Shown here: in pieces, positions 28,094 through 36,771 of the stretch
Numbering within the stretch: the stretch's first letter is position 1
Layout: every line of letters starts with the position of its first letter
Virus record (IMG/VR): IMGVR_UViG_3300006484_003136
Coordinates: 1 to 64,000 of that record
Length of the DNA: 64,000 bases
Direction: 5' to 3' (one strand)
Source: a virus
Notes under the pieces: generated by a model
What the model saw: only the letters and a program-made list of their open reading frames with translations
Told to the model about the DNA's origin: nothing
Databases searched by the model: none
Translations under genes and position numbers: made by a program

Positions 28094-28945
28094 ATGAACG
28101 CACACTTCTTCGACCTTAATAGTCTAATAACAATGAATAGTAAAGTTTGGATAGTAAATACTCGAACTCCTAATAAACCTTTGATAAGAATATCAAAGTC
28201 TGAATTTAATCTTTTAAGAAAAGGTGTTTACAAAAAGGATAATATAAACTTTAATATAGATGGACAAACTTATTGGTTAAGTGAAGAACTTTTTAATAAG
28301 ATTAAAATTAAATCCAAAAATAATAATGTAAATATATCAGAACTTTCTTTCTCGATGCAAGAATTTATGAATAAAGATATTATTGAAAATGGTGACTTTA
28401 CAATACATATAGAGAACATTAGACATCTTAATAATAGTCAGGATGATATTTATGTTATTTGTTCTAAAAACTCTAAAAGAAACTACGAAAAGCTAATTGA
28501 GAAATTAGAAGAAAAACTTCTAGATTTTGGACTAAAAATAAAGAACTTCTACTTCATATCTGAAACATTCTATAACAGAGATAGAGACGATATAGTACAC
28601 AAAAAAGTAAGATTGGTACTCCAACATATAATTGGATTAAAGACTGCTGATACGAAGTTTACAGAAGAAGAAATAACTAAATATGATGAAGTTTCTTTAT
28701 ATGATGATGACATCAATACAATCAAATTAGCAAAAGGTGTAAATGATGTACTTCAATTTTTAGTAAAGAATAGTGATGATGAAGTAAAAGAGAAAGTAAA
28801 AGAGGTACTTAAAATGGAAGAATGTGAACTTATTATAAATCAAGTTACCTTTAATAAAGTAAATCCATTTATTGTAACTAAGGTAGAGTTAAATCTGAAT
28901 AAAATTGTAAAAACTTTTGAAAATTTTATATACAAAAAAGACTAA
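28094..28945 (+). CDS. Conserved-looking hypothetical protein upstream of terminase
   Basis: A 283-residue protein of unknown function. It has a compact N-terminal beta region (KVWIVNTRTPNKPLIRIS), a central alpha/beta part (DIYVICSKNSKRNYEKLIEKLEEKLLDFGLKIKNFYFISE) read here as two short segments, and a helical acidic C-terminal third. The central strand-helix-strand arrangement could be Rossmann- or HAD-like, but no catalytic motif is convincing. It lies near the terminase genes, ends in a bidirectional terminator and is preceded by a TTTATATATAG sequence. Confidence 0.6.
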   Translation: MNAHFFDLNSLITMNSKVWIVNTRTPNKPLIRISKSEFNLLRKGVYKKDNINFNIDGQTYWLSEELFNKIKIKSKNNNVNISELSFSMQEFMNKDIIENGDFTIHIENIRHLNNSQDDIYVICSKNSKRNYEKLIEKLEEKLLDFGLKIKNFYFISETFYNRDRDDIVHKKVRLVLQHIIGLKTADTKFTEEEITKYDEVSLYDDDINTIKLAKGVNDVLQFLVKNSDDEVKEKVKEVLKMEECELIINQVTFNKVNPFIVTKVELNLNKIVKTFENFIYKKD

Positions 28946-28964
28946 CATAATGTTAGTCTTTTTT
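28934..28964. terminator. Bidirectional intrinsic terminator
   Basis: 14-bp inverted repeat (AAAAAAGACTAACA) with a 3-base loop between the converging 283-residue gene and the putative small terminase gene. Confidence 0.85.
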
Positions 28965-29585
28965 TTATTTCTCATCTCTTTTAGTCATCGCATTTTTAAT
29001 CAAATCATTTAGATCTCGATTATTAGTAACTAATCCCTCCGAAGATGTATCAGATTTTTCTGCTTCAGCTTGTTTAACTTCAGGATTTTCAATTTCATTA
29101 TAACCTAAGTCCTTTCTTAGTGTTTTATAGAACTTCTCTAATTCAGTTCTTTGATTTGATAAAAACTTACCATTCTCTCTAATCTGACCAATTGTTTGAT
29201 TGACGACTTCATGCATTCTTGCTGCATTATCACCATTATCAACTTGTCTCAATTGAGATAGAAAGTTTTTTCTAGTCATTTTTGATAAGAAAATTGCTTC
29301 AGCATAAACCATAGCATCCTCTCTCATCTTATTTCTAATATAGGAGTGTTCTTTTAATTTTGGTATATCACTTAGATATAAATCAACCAATGATTCTAGT
29401 ACATCCATTGATTGTTGACTAGCCACAGTTAAATCAGCATCATAATCATATATCTCGATTTCCCCTAAATCTGGTAAATCTTCTGGCTTTGCTAAGTGTA
29501 GAGAGATGTCGAATTCCGAGTTTTCTGACTGGATTTGATCGAATTCATCTTGTAGTCTAATTCTTTGTTCTTCACTTTTTGACAT
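28965..29585 (-). CDS. Putative small terminase subunit
   Basis: A 206-residue acidic, highly helical protein. The start at 29585 (MSKSEEQRIRLQ) was chosen because the longer frame adds a hydrophobic stretch across the promoter region. Predicted helices and coiled coil in residues about 60-155 fit the oligomerising core of T4 gp16-like small terminases (164 residues in T4), which recognise DNA and regulate the packaging motor. The evidence is mainly position: it is divergent from, and 47 bases away from, the large terminase. A scaffold or other head protein remains possible. Confidence 0.45.
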   Translation of the reverse strand: MSKSEEQRIRLQDEFDQIQSENSEFDISLHLAKPEDLPDLGEIEIYDYDADLTVASQQSMDVLESLVDLYLSDIPKLKEHSYIRNKMREDAMVYAEAIFLSKMTRKNFLSQLRQVDNGDNAARMHEVVNQTIGQIRENGKFLSNQRTELEKFYKTLRKDLGYNEIENPEVKQAEAEKSDTSSEGLVTNNRDLNDLIKNAMTKRDEK

Positions 29586-29632
29586 AAGTAAACGGTTTTT
29601 TACAATATATATAAAAAAAGTAAAGTCCAATT

Positions 29633-31780
29633 ATGGCAAAAGAAATAATAGAAAAACAAATGATCTTTACCACGAAGCTGGTAGATGAATCAACAGATAA
29701 AATAAATGACGGTATCGTCATCAAAAGATACCAAAATCCCTGGTTAAAATCTGAAGTAGGATTAAGAAGAGCAGGTGTATCTTTTAGGATGTCACCTGAA
29801 GAACAAGAAGAATATATTAAGTGTGCATTAGATATACACTACTTCACAGAACAATATTGTAAAGTAAAAACAGAAGATGGATCAGTAGGTCAAATTAAGT
29901 TGAGAGAGTATCAAAAAGAAATATTAGACAATTTTGTAAATAGTAGATTTAACATACTAATGGCAAGTCGTCAGGTTGGTAAAACAATATCGGCATCAAT
30001 TTTCATGTTGCATACAATTCTATTTAGTAATGATAAGAATATAATGATTGTCGCCAATAAAGGAGATACTGCAGTAGAGATTGTAGATAAAATTAAGTCT
30101 ATATATTCATTATTACCATTCTTTTTAAAACCAGGTATTAAAACTTGGAATCAAAAGTCTCTAACATTTGAGAATGGATGTAGAATAAAAACATCCGCAA
30201 GGTCTAAAACTCCAGCAATTGGTTTTACGATTGACGTACTTTATCTTGATGAGTTTGCACATATTCCCTCAAATATTATCGAACCTTACTATACCGCTGC
30301 TTATCCAACCGTGTCAGCAGTACAAAACTCAAAGATTATTATCACATCAACACCAGATGGTATGAACTTGTTTCATAAATTACTTAATGATGCAGAAAGG
30401 CCAGATGGAGATCCACTTAAAAATAACTATAAAGCAATGCGTGTTTACTGGCATCAAGTTCCGGGAAGATTTGTTACATATTTGAGATTAAATGATCATA
30501 GATTATATGAACATGGTGTAACAAAAGAACAAATATTTAGTAGTATCAAAGAAACATATCCAGAGAATATAACAAAAACTCATATGGGATTCAATTCGGA
30601 TTTTCAAAAAGACATCATCTCTGTATTTAATAATGAGAGATGTACTGATGAAGATGTTAAAAACTTAACATTTATTGATTCAAAAGGATTCGAAGTACCT
30701 TTGAGAGCAATTGGTGAGATGACAACTTGGAAAGAAGAAGCAGTAAAGGATATTGGTGGTGAGGATGCTTTTAACCAAGAATATGGTTTAAGATTTATCA
30801 ATTCAAGTAAGTCATTATTAAATGAAGCAATAATTGATAGTCTTTTAAATAATAAGAAAAATTATAAATTTGAGGAGATTTACGAATTTGAAAGTAAATT
30901 AAGATTTAGTTATAAAGATTTAAGGTGGATAGATGATGATGAGATTTTTATACCAATGAATAGGAAAAATGAAAAGATTATACTATCAGTCGATATTGCA
31001 GAAGGTTTAGGACAAGATTATTCAATTATAAATATATTTAAAATATCTAAAAAAGATATGGATACAATAGAATCACAAAGATTGGCATATAAATCAGTTA
31101 CAGATTTTTTTAGATTAGAACAAATTGGATTATTTAGAAGTAACTTAGTTTCAGTTAAACAATTAGCAGAATTACTTTATATTTTAGCATTTGAGTATTT
31201 AAACCCAGATAATGTTAAAATAGTTTTAGAGTTAAATAACTATGGAAATACTTTACTTGCTGAACTACCACACGTTTTTGATGGGAATAATCAATATGGA
31301 TCATCTATTTTCCTTAGATACAAACATAGAGCTGATGCAACCGAAGAAAAAGTTGGATTAAAAGTAGGTGAGAATAAGAATATGATGGTCAAAGATTATC
31401 AAGATTTAATGATTTCAAAAGGTTTCTCTATAAATAATGAAGAAACTGTTAGAGAGATTACAACATTTGTTAAACATACAACAACTGCGGGCAATACTAG
31501 ATATGCCGCAGATGTTGGACATGATGACTGTGTAATGACTATTGTAAATGCAACATCTGCTTTTGTAAAAAATGATTTTAAAGAGATGGTAGAAGATACT
31601 TTACAAAAAGATCCATCATTTAAGATATATGTAGAAGATTGTTTAAAAAATCTTGAATTTACAGAAACTGTTGATTATACACAACTACTAAATGTTAGAA
31701 GAAAAATTTTAAATAGAAATAAAACAGTTAGTGAATCTAATACAACTGGAATAAATTGGTTTAATAGTGGTGGTAAATAA
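29633..31780 (+). CDS. terL: Terminase large subunit (T4 gp17-type packaging ATPase/nuclease)
   Basis: A 715-residue DNA-packaging motor. The N-terminal ATPase has Walker A SRQVGKT at about 112-118, Walker B LYLDEF with D206/E207, and a coupling motif TSTPDG. The C-terminal RNase H-like nuclease has VDIAEG with D454 and a late HDD at about 630-632 as metal ligands. Length and motifs match T4 gp17 (610 residues) with a modest extension. It docks on the portal, translocates DNA into the prohead and cuts the concatemer. Divergent from the putative small terminase across an AATATATATAA sequence that could drive both. Confidence 0.95.
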   Translation: MAKEIIEKQMIFTTKLVDESTDKINDGIVIKRYQNPWLKSEVGLRRAGVSFRMSPEEQEEYIKCALDIHYFTEQYCKVKTEDGSVGQIKLREYQKEILDNFVNSRFNILMASRQVGKTISASIFMLHTILFSNDKNIMIVANKGDTAVEIVDKIKSIYSLLPFFLKPGIKTWNQKSLTFENGCRIKTSARSKTPAIGFTIDVLYLDEFAHIPSNIIEPYYTAAYPTVSAVQNSKIIITSTPDGMNLFHKLLNDAERPDGDPLKNNYKAMRVYWHQVPGRFVTYLRLNDHRLYEHGVTKEQIFSSIKETYPENITKTHMGFNSDFQKDIISVFNNERCTDEDVKNLTFIDSKGFEVPLRAIGEMTTWKEEAVKDIGGEDAFNQEYGLRFINSSKSLLNEAIIDSLLNNKKNYKFEEIYEFESKLRFSYKDLRWIDDDEIFIPMNRKNEKIILSVDIAEGLGQDYSIINIFKISKKDMDTIESQRLAYKSVTDFFRLEQIGLFRSNLVSVKQLAELLYILAFEYLNPDNVKIVLELNNYGNTLLAELPHVFDGNNQYGSSIFLRYKHRADATEEKVGLKVGENKNMMVKDYQDLMISKGFSINNEETVREITTFVKHTTTAGNTRYAADVGHDDCVMTIVNATSAFVKNDFKEMVEDTLQKDPSFKIYVEDCLKNLEFTETVDYTQLLNVRRKILNRNKTVSESNTTGINWFNSGGK

Positions 31781-31782
31781 TA

Positions 31783-31811
31783 AAAAAAGACATCTTAAAG
31801 ATGTCTTTTTT
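31783..31811. terminator. Bidirectional intrinsic terminator
   Basis: 12-bp inverted repeat AAAAAAGACATC / GATGTCTTTTTT with a 5-base loop, between converging terL and clpS. Confidence 0.85.
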
Positions 31812-32096
31812 TTATTCATTCACTTCCATGGTAGCAGAGAGTCCCGCTCCTCTTAGTTTATTTTTCATTTCTGAAATGGTTTCTAAATCACCATATTTAA
31901 CATCACATTTTCCACTATTATGAATTATGTGAGCACACTGTGTAGCTTGTTCATATTCATGATCACAAACTTTCATTAGACAACTAATAACGTGGTCAAA
32001 TGAATTGTAATCATCATTATGAACTATTAGTTTATAAGGTTTAGATAAAATCTCTTGTACTTTAGACTGTGTTTTTTTCTTAGTAATAGTTGGCAT
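31812..32096 (-). CDS. clpS: ClpS-like adaptor of the Clp protease
   Basis: A 94-residue protein matching the ClpS family along its length: a short basic N-terminal tail, then PYKLIVHNDDYNSFDHV (the NDD/N region that binds N-degron side chains), CLMKVC, an A-IIHNSGKC block and a final GLSATMEV strand. In bacteria ClpS carries proteins with bulky N-terminal residues to ClpA/C-ClpP. This is a full-length copy, not a remnant. It is 1 base downstream of a HAD phosphatase gene, so co-translated. A ClpP-like gene is at 44277-45017; together they could redirect host protein turnover (inference). Confidence 0.9.
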   Translation of the reverse strand: MPTITKKKTQSKVQEILSKPYKLIVHNDDYNSFDHVISCLMKVCDHEYEQATQCAHIIHNSGKCDVKYGDLETISEMKNKLRGAGLSATMEVNE

Positions 32097-32097
32097 T

Positions 32098-32610
32098 TTA
32101 ATTGAATGTTTTTGTTGTTTTGTTTATTACATCTATTATAGTGATTTTACAATCAATAGTTTCCGTCCATTTTTCAAATTCAACTAGATGCTCAAATCTA
32201 TCATCATACATGATGAATTCCTCTGGTTGCAATTCACTAATTAGTTTTTCAAATAATCTACTTTTAAAAGTAAAGGTGTCTCCACCATTGTTTAAATATA
32301 GAGCATCGAATGATAAATTTAGTTTATGTAAAACTTTTTCCACTTCAGTTCTTAATTTTTCAATACGACCTGTTGCACAAAAAACATAGTTATCAGGATC
32401 AGAAACGGCTTTAAGATATTCTTGGTAAACATAAGGGTTTATTTTTGTATCAAAAGTATCTAAGTCCAAAGTTTCTGGCTTCGACCACCATCCTTTATAA
32501 GGCCAATCTGTACCAAATTTTTCTTTCCAGATAGGTTTACCTTCCTCTGGTTTAAGGGTATGACAAAGAGTATCATCAAAGTCAAAACATATCAATTTTT
32601 TTATTTCCAT
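32098..32610 (-). CDS. HAD-superfamily phosphatase (Swiss-army-knife RNA-repair type)
   Basis: A 170-residue HAD phosphatase. Motif I is CFDFDDTLCH (D10, D12), motif II CATGR, a Lys in FKSRLF, and motif IV MYDDR. The insert with GWWSKPETLD and the general layout resemble the small HAD families found in RNA-repair proteins (HAD_SAK group), which remove terminal phosphates from nucleic acid ends. The family assignment beyond HAD is inference. Coupled to clpS. A TATATTTG box lies 20 bases before the ATG. Compare the HAD plus tRNA-binding fusion at 52875-53708. Confidence 0.7.
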   Translation of the reverse strand: MEIKKLICFDFDDTLCHTLKPEEGKPIWKEKFGTDWPYKGWWSKPETLDLDTFDTKINPYVYQEYLKAVSDPDNYVFCATGRIEKLRTEVEKVLHKLNLSFDALYLNNGGDTFTFKSRLFEKLISELQPEEFIMYDDRFEHLVEFEKWTETIDCKITIIDVINKTTKTFN

Positions 32611-32630
32611 ATTTTCTATAAAATTTTATA

Positions 32631-32638
32631 CAAATATA
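32631..32638 (-). promoter_or_regulatory. Host-type -7 box TATATTTG
   Basis: Matches the Bacteroidota consensus TAnnTTTG, 20 bases before the HAD phosphatase ATG. No TTG is found at the expected -33 spacing, so only half the promoter is seen. Confidence 0.4.
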
Positions 32639-32640
32639 TA

Positions 32641-32727
32641 TAAAAAAATTTAATATATAAACTATTATTAGTATTATTATATGTTTTAGTAGAATTACTA
32701 GCCAGACTAAAAAAATTTAATATATAA
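32641..32727 (+). repeat. Direct repeat of a 20-bp promoter-like sequence
   Basis: The 20-mer TAAAAAAATTTAATATATAA occurs exactly at 32641-32660 and again at 32708-32727, upstream of the LysM gene (ATG 32747). Each copy carries an A-tract and the TTTAATATATAA box. Two tandem promoters, or a control region with alternative starts, are possible. Confidence 0.6.
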
Positions 32728-32746
32728 TAAAAAACAATGAAAAAAT

Positions 32747-33337
32747 ATGAAACTTAACTTTAATATAATTCTAATTTTATTTTTACTAATATCAACAGTT
32801 GGTTTTGGACTTACTTGGTACTTCGGTGGTTTTTCTGAATCAAAAGAAAGAGTTAAACAACTTGAAAGAGATTATAAAAAATTAGAAGCAGAGAAAAAAA
32901 TTGCAGAAGAAAAAGTTGCTGCTTGGCAGGAGGTATACCGACTAAAAGATATAGAAGATAAGAAATTGATAATAGAAGTTACCAATGCAAAAAAAGAAGT
33001 AATGATTGCAAGAGCAATGGCTGCGAAATTTGAGTCAGAACTTTCCAGTATAAAAGGAGATATGGCTCAGACACGAAGAGAAATTGAAGAGTTGAAAAAT
33101 AATCCAAAAGTTCTAACTGATGAGGAACTTTTAAAAGATTTAGTAAAAAATACAACAACAAAAGAGATTCAAAAAGTAGATAAACCAACAGAAATTAGAC
33201 ATAAAGTACTAAAACATGAAACATTATATTCTTTATCAAAGCTATATAATGTAAGTATAACTGAAATAATTGAACAAAATAAGTTTTTGGCGAATGGTTT
33301 ACAAACAGGACAAACTTTGATAATTATTACTAAGTAA
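32747..33337 (+). CDS. Membrane-anchored coiled-coil protein with C-terminal LysM domain
   Basis: A 196-residue envelope protein: an N-terminal membrane segment (about 5-26, IILILFLLISTVGFGLTW), a coiled coil (about 30-120) rich in Lys/Glu, and a LysM domain (about 150-195, HKVLKHETLYSLSKLY, then LQTGQTLIII) that binds peptidoglycan. It should sit in the inner membrane and reach the cell wall. It heads a pair with the next gene. A role in lysis or in sensing the wall is suggested by this layout, but it has no lytic domain. An A-rich leader and the TTTAATATATAAT box precede it. Confidence 0.7.
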   Translation: MKLNFNIILILFLLISTVGFGLTWYFGGFSESKERVKQLERDYKKLEAEKKIAEEKVAAWQEVYRLKDIEDKKLIIEVTNAKKEVMIARAMAAKFESELSSIKGDMAQTRREIEELKNNPKVLTDEELLKDLVKNTTTKEIQKVDKPTEIRHKVLKHETLYSLSKLYNVSITEIIEQNKFLANGLQTGQTLIIITK

Positions 33338-33356
33338 CTTAAAAATAAAAATAAAA

Positions 33357-33866
33357 ATGAGAAAATTATTTACAATACTAATAACATTAGTTTTTACAAC
33401 AATGTTTTCACAGGGTAAGCAAATAGAATATCCAAAGTTTGAGGTTGATTCACTTGGTCAAAAAGTAATAATAATGACTATTCCACAAGCGATGCATCTT
33501 AATAATAATTCAAATATTCTAGAAAAGTTTGAGAAATTGGCAGAGGAAATGAAAGATTATGAGACACTAACATTAAAAGTAATTGATGAAAAGAATAAGG
33601 CAATCACCAAACTAGATATTGTTGTTAAAAAATTAGACGGACAAATTTTAGTAAAAGATGATAAAATTAAAGCTCTACAAGGTGAGATACTTGCTTGGAT
33701 GCAAAAAAATAAAATACTAGAAACAGAAATAGTCAATAGACAAAAAGTAATTGATGAGAAAAATAGTCAATTATCAAGACTAAAAACAAAGATGGTTGTA
33801 GGTGGAATAGGTGGATCTGTAGTAATAATAGGATTAGTACTGGCCGCATTGGGTATTATTCAATAA
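33357..33866 (+). CDS. Secreted coiled-coil protein with C-terminal membrane segment (spanin-like candidate)
   Basis: A 169-residue protein. An N-terminal signal peptide ends FSQ (about 1-19), typical of Flavobacteriia; the middle (about 55-140) is a coiled coil; residues about 142-166 form a Gly/Val/Ile-rich membrane segment. It lies 19 bases after the LysM gene, so the two are likely partners. A long periplasmic coiled coil anchored at one end is the design of Rz-type spanins, but the anchor orientation differs, so this is only a candidate for a lysis or envelope-bridging role. Confidence 0.55.
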   Translation: MRKLFTILITLVFTTMFSQGKQIEYPKFEVDSLGQKVIIMTIPQAMHLNNNSNILEKFEKLAEEMKDYETLTLKVIDEKNKAITKLDIVVKKLDGQILVKDDKIKALQGEILAWMQKNKILETEIVNRQKVIDEKNSQLSRLKTKMVVGGIGGSVVIIGLVLAALGIIQ

Positions 33867-33899
33867 TTTATAAAAAATACAAAAAATGGCTTTTTATTC

Positions 33900-33910
33900 T
33901 TAATATATAA
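33900..33910 (+). promoter_or_regulatory. TTAATATATAA box (candidate phage promoter)
   Basis: Copy of the recurring box, 24 bases before the ATG of the Gln/Pro-rich protein. Confidence 0.45.
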
Positions 33911-33934
33911 ATCATATAAAAAATAAACAAAAAC

Positions 33935-34456
33935 ATGAAACACGTTAAAGCATTTGAAAAATTTCGTATTCAAAAAAATAGAGAAGAGATTATCAAAGAA
34001 TCTGTTTTCCAAGTTAACGATCTTTATAAAGTAAAAACTATGATTGACTTACCTCAATCTTTAATAAACGCTTATGTTAAAAAAGTAAAAGATACTACAG
34101 GTAAAAACTTACGTCAATTTTTTGGTGATGTAGATATTGCCGAAGAAATTATTAAATATGTAACAACTACTTTCTTAGATATAGATAAGATTCCTGGTGG
34201 TGCTATAATGGGTGGTCAAACACAAGCACAAACACAAGGACAAGTTCAAGTACAGACTGAACCTCAAGCACAGACTGAACCTCAAGCACAAGCTCAACCA
34301 CAAGTACAAACTGAAGCTCAACCACAAGCTCAAGAACCTACAGAAGGAGAATTTGAAGAACCTACACAAGGACAAGCTCAACCACAAGGACAAGCTCAAG
34401 AACCTGCACAAGGACAAGCTCAAGAAGAGGATGAAGAGGAAGAATTACCACTTTAA
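33935..34456 (+). CDS. Gln/Pro-rich repeat protein with N-terminal targeting-type peptide
   Basis: A 173-residue protein starting MKHVKAFEKFRIQKN, a copy of the shared peptide. Residues about 10-85 form a helical domain. Residues about 90-173 are a low-complexity tract built on QAQ, QPQ, TEPQAQ and EPAQGQ units and ending in a strongly acidic segment. Open frames in other phases of this tract are artefacts of the repeat. A disordered acidic tail after a head-targeting leader would suit a prohead-core or packaged protein (inference). Confidence 0.65.
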   Translation: MKHVKAFEKFRIQKNREEIIKESVFQVNDLYKVKTMIDLPQSLINAYVKKVKDTTGKNLRQFFGDVDIAEEIIKYVTTTFLDIDKIPGGAIMGGQTQAQTQGQVQVQTEPQAQTEPQAQAQPQVQTEAQPQAQEPTEGEFEEPTQGQAQPQGQAQEPAQGQAQEEDEEEELPL

Positions 34457-34471
34457 TCTTAATAATAAAAG

Positions 34472-34496
34472 AAAAACCACTCATTGAGTGGTTTTT
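34472..34496. terminator. Bidirectional intrinsic terminator
   Basis: 11-bp arms AAAAACCACTC / GAGTGGTTTTT around a 3-base loop, between converging genes. Confidence 0.85.
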
Positions 34497-34497
34497 T

Positions 34498-34839
34498 TTA
34501 TTTAATATACTTTGTAAGTATAAAATCTCTTCGTATTGTCATTAGCAAGTTAAACATATCTTCATCATCATTTTTATAATACTTAATATGTTTATTTATA
34601 ATATCTAAACTTAAATCATTTTTATTATAATTTATCCAATCCTCTTTTATATAAATCGGCATCTTAGAAACATCACTAATTTTCTCTTTATCATCTTGAA
34701 TAAAAAAATATAAACTATCTTTTTCAAGAATAATAGAAGTTAAACCCAATATCCAATGACTTTCATAATCACTTAAAATAGATACTATTTTAAAATCACC
34801 AAAATTAGAGTTAAATCCATTTAATTCTAGATTATTCAT
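34498..34839 (-). CDS. Hypothetical protein
   Basis: A 113-residue protein, not recognised: a beta-rich N-terminal half (FKIVSILSDYESHWILG, hydrophobic strands) and a charged helical second half. Its ATG overlaps the end of the preceding membrane-protein gene by 8 bases, so they form a unit with the RlaP-type gene upstream. Confidence 0.55.
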   Translation of the reverse strand: MNNLELNGFNSNFGDFKIVSILSDYESHWILGLTSIILEKDSLYFFIQDDKEKISDVSKMPIYIKEDWINYNKNDLSLDIINKHIKYYKNDDEDMFNLLMTIRRDFILTKYIK

Positions 34840-35467
34840 TGTTATAGCTATCTAAAAATCTTTTTTCCTCTGGTGTAAGATTTTCAATACCAACAGATGT
34901 AATTCTATCTAATATATCATCTATATTAAACTTTATCTCATTTTGTCTTTTTATTTTTTCAATATCTGACATTTCTTCTTTAGGAAAACCACCAAACATA
35001 CCCTTCTTCATATCTTCTACTTTTATTTTGAACTTATTCTCAAATTCATCACGAGAGAAAACCATACCCATTACATTTACGACATCATTTATCTCATGTT
35101 TATAGAAAACATCCACACCCACAATTATTTCATCGACCACTGACTTATCTATTGAGTCTGATGTATATATACATTTATCTCCTTTGAATATAGCTATATC
35201 ACGTCTATCCATTAGATAAACAACATTTACCACACCTACCTCATTTAGTTCAGTCATAATAGTAACAGTGTTATTGATTCTACTAATAAAACTTGTCTTA
35301 TTTGTATAAAGATTATCCAATACATTTTGAAAAATATCCGTAATTTCTTTTTTATACTTACCATCATTATACCCATCAATAATCTTTCTTAAAAGATTAT
35401 TAAATAAATATCCTAAACAAAAGAACCCTATAATAATTGCGATAATTGAAACGTTATTGTATACCAT
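34832..35467 (-). CDS. Hypothetical membrane-anchored protein
   Basis: A 211-residue protein with one N-terminal membrane segment (about 7-26, SIIAIIIGFFCLGYLF), then a soluble alpha/beta domain. The C-terminus carries DILDRITSVGIENLTPEEKRF, a motif common at the ends of Bacteroidota proteins and partly repeated in the 154-residue protein at 272-736. Function unknown. The ATG lies 14 bases inside the end of the nucleotidyltransferase gene. Confidence 0.6.
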   Translation of the reverse strand: MVYNNVSIIAIIIGFFCLGYLFNNLLRKIIDGYNDGKYKKEITDIFQNVLDNLYTNKTSFISRINNTVTIMTELNEVGVVNVVYLMDRRDIAIFKGDKCIYTSDSIDKSVVDEIIVGVDVFYKHEINDVVNVMGMVFSRDEFENKFKIKVEDMKKGMFGGFPKEEMSDIEKIKRQNEIKFNIDDILDRITSVGIENLTPEEKRFLDSYNNE

Positions 35468-36722
35468 AAACTGATTTTCTAATTTTTACTAATAAACTAT
35501 TTATAAAATTTTCATCTACCTTTTCTGGTAAATTTGATTCTTTAAACAAAGTATCTACTTCTTTAATCTCGCTTTCAACATGATCAATCAAAGTTTGTAA
35601 ATCTATTTCACCTCTTCTAATTGCAAGAAGTTCTTGTGCATTATCTCTCTTAACAAGAATACCTTTACCCTCTGCAATCTCACGAGCCATATCCATCAAT
35701 CTACGACAGTGCATCATATTCTTACCATCAATTTGTTGACCGTGAGACTTAACATCCACCCATCTTTGAAGATTTCTCTTTGATAACCATTCTTCATACT
35801 CTCTAAAGTCTTTACAGTGTTCTGAATAACCATCTTTGTTATAAGTAATAGTACAAAATGGTTCTTGACCTTTTGGAATTGATGATAATCTCAATTGATT
35901 TGATACACCTAAGTTTTTCTCAGCCTCTTTTTGAAAAACTAACTCAAGTCTATCAATTTGTTCATCAGTCATATTAGTAAGTTTACTTCTATCAATAGTA
36001 GTTGTACCTACTTTAACTAATCCTTTATAACCAAGACCTAATGCAAGACCAGCATCTTTACGTTGTTGAATCATCATATCACTCAACTCTTTTTTCTCTT
36101 TTCCAGAGAACATCATATCACCTTCACTATCGTAGAATAAAGTATAAACATCTTTTGCATATGGAACATTTACTGCACCAATAAATCTTTCATCAAATCT
36201 ACCATCATTCCATTTTTTCCATGGAATTGCTTTTGTTCCTTGAATAACATAACAAAAGTCAAGCAAGTCTTTACGAGTTACTTTATCCTTTTCCCAGTTT
36301 TGTTTTTTATTTTGACCTTTTGCTTTACCAATTTGAGCTTTTGCATAACCACCGAAAGAATTAGCACAGATTTTAGTAATAAATTGTTCTCTATTCTCTA
36401 ATATTAGATCAAAAATAGGATCTTTATAGATAATACATTCCTCTGGAGTATTAAGTAATTCTAAAACAGTTGGATTATTACTAGATAGTAATTCTAAAAA
36501 TCTACGTAACTCATAGATTACAGTATCATTAGTATCATCATTTACTTGTTGTTTGTATTTACTACCAAGAATATCATCCAATGATTGGATAAATACACCT
36601 GCGTAGTCAGTATCGGAAGTTTCTATATTAGTTCCATATGCATGTGATCCCCTAACAACCAAAAAGATTGGTTTAGATCCAGGAGATCTTTCATTTATAA
36701 GTTGACTTAGTTGTTCTTTCAT
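35454..36722 (-). CDS. RlaP-type pol-beta nucleotidyltransferase
   Basis: A 422-residue protein starting at MKEQLSQL (36722). The nucleotidyltransferase signature is at residues about 24-44: RGSHAYGT, then TSDTDYAGVF with D37/D39 as metal ligands. This arrangement matches the RlaP family (RNA-ligase-associated nucleotidyltransferases, PF10127), thought to work in RNA repair or RNA end processing. The C-terminal part is helical, with a Cys/His-containing stretch near a DMAREIAEGK segment. A good host-type promoter (TTG-N19-TATATTTG) lies upstream. The likely RNA-related role comes from the family; no RNA ligase is seen in this window. Confidence 0.75.
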   Translation of the reverse strand: MKEQLSQLINERSPGSKPIFLVVRGSHAYGTNIETSDTDYAGVFIQSLDDILGSKYKQQVNDDTNDTVIYELRRFLELLSSNNPTVLELLNTPEECIIYKDPIFDLILENREQFITKICANSFGGYAKAQIGKAKGQNKKQNWEKDKVTRKDLLDFCYVIQGTKAIPWKKWNDGRFDERFIGAVNVPYAKDVYTLFYDSEGDMMFSGKEKKELSDMMIQQRKDAGLALGLGYKGLVKVGTTTIDRSKLTNMTDEQIDRLELVFQKEAEKNLGVSNQLRLSSIPKGQEPFCTITYNKDGYSEHCKDFREYEEWLSKRNLQRWVDVKSHGQQIDGKNMMHCRRLMDMAREIAEGKGILVKRDNAQELLAIRRGEIDLQTLIDHVESEIKEVDTLFKESNLPEKVDENFINSLLVKIRKSVYGIQ

Positions 36723-36741
36723 TTCTATTATATAATTTTTA

Positions 36742-36771
36742 CAAATATAGTGAAAAAAATTCAATGTTCAA
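36742..36771 (-). promoter_or_regulatory. Bacteroidota-type promoter TTG-N19-TATATTTG
   Basis: -33 TTG at 36769-36771 and -7 box TATATTTG at 36742-36749, 19-base spacer, upstream of the RlaP-type gene. The -33 overlaps the region just before the end of the topoisomerase gene. Confidence 0.6.

Noticed and set aside
28094-28945. HAD or Rossmann assignment for the 283-residue protein
   Set aside because: The strand-helix order fits loosely but no catalytic DxD or nucleotide-binding motif is present.
34175-34487. Two long frames on either strand within the Gln/Pro repeat
   Set aside because: They come from the low-complexity repeat and have Lys/Asn- or Ser/Leu-only composition with no start signal.
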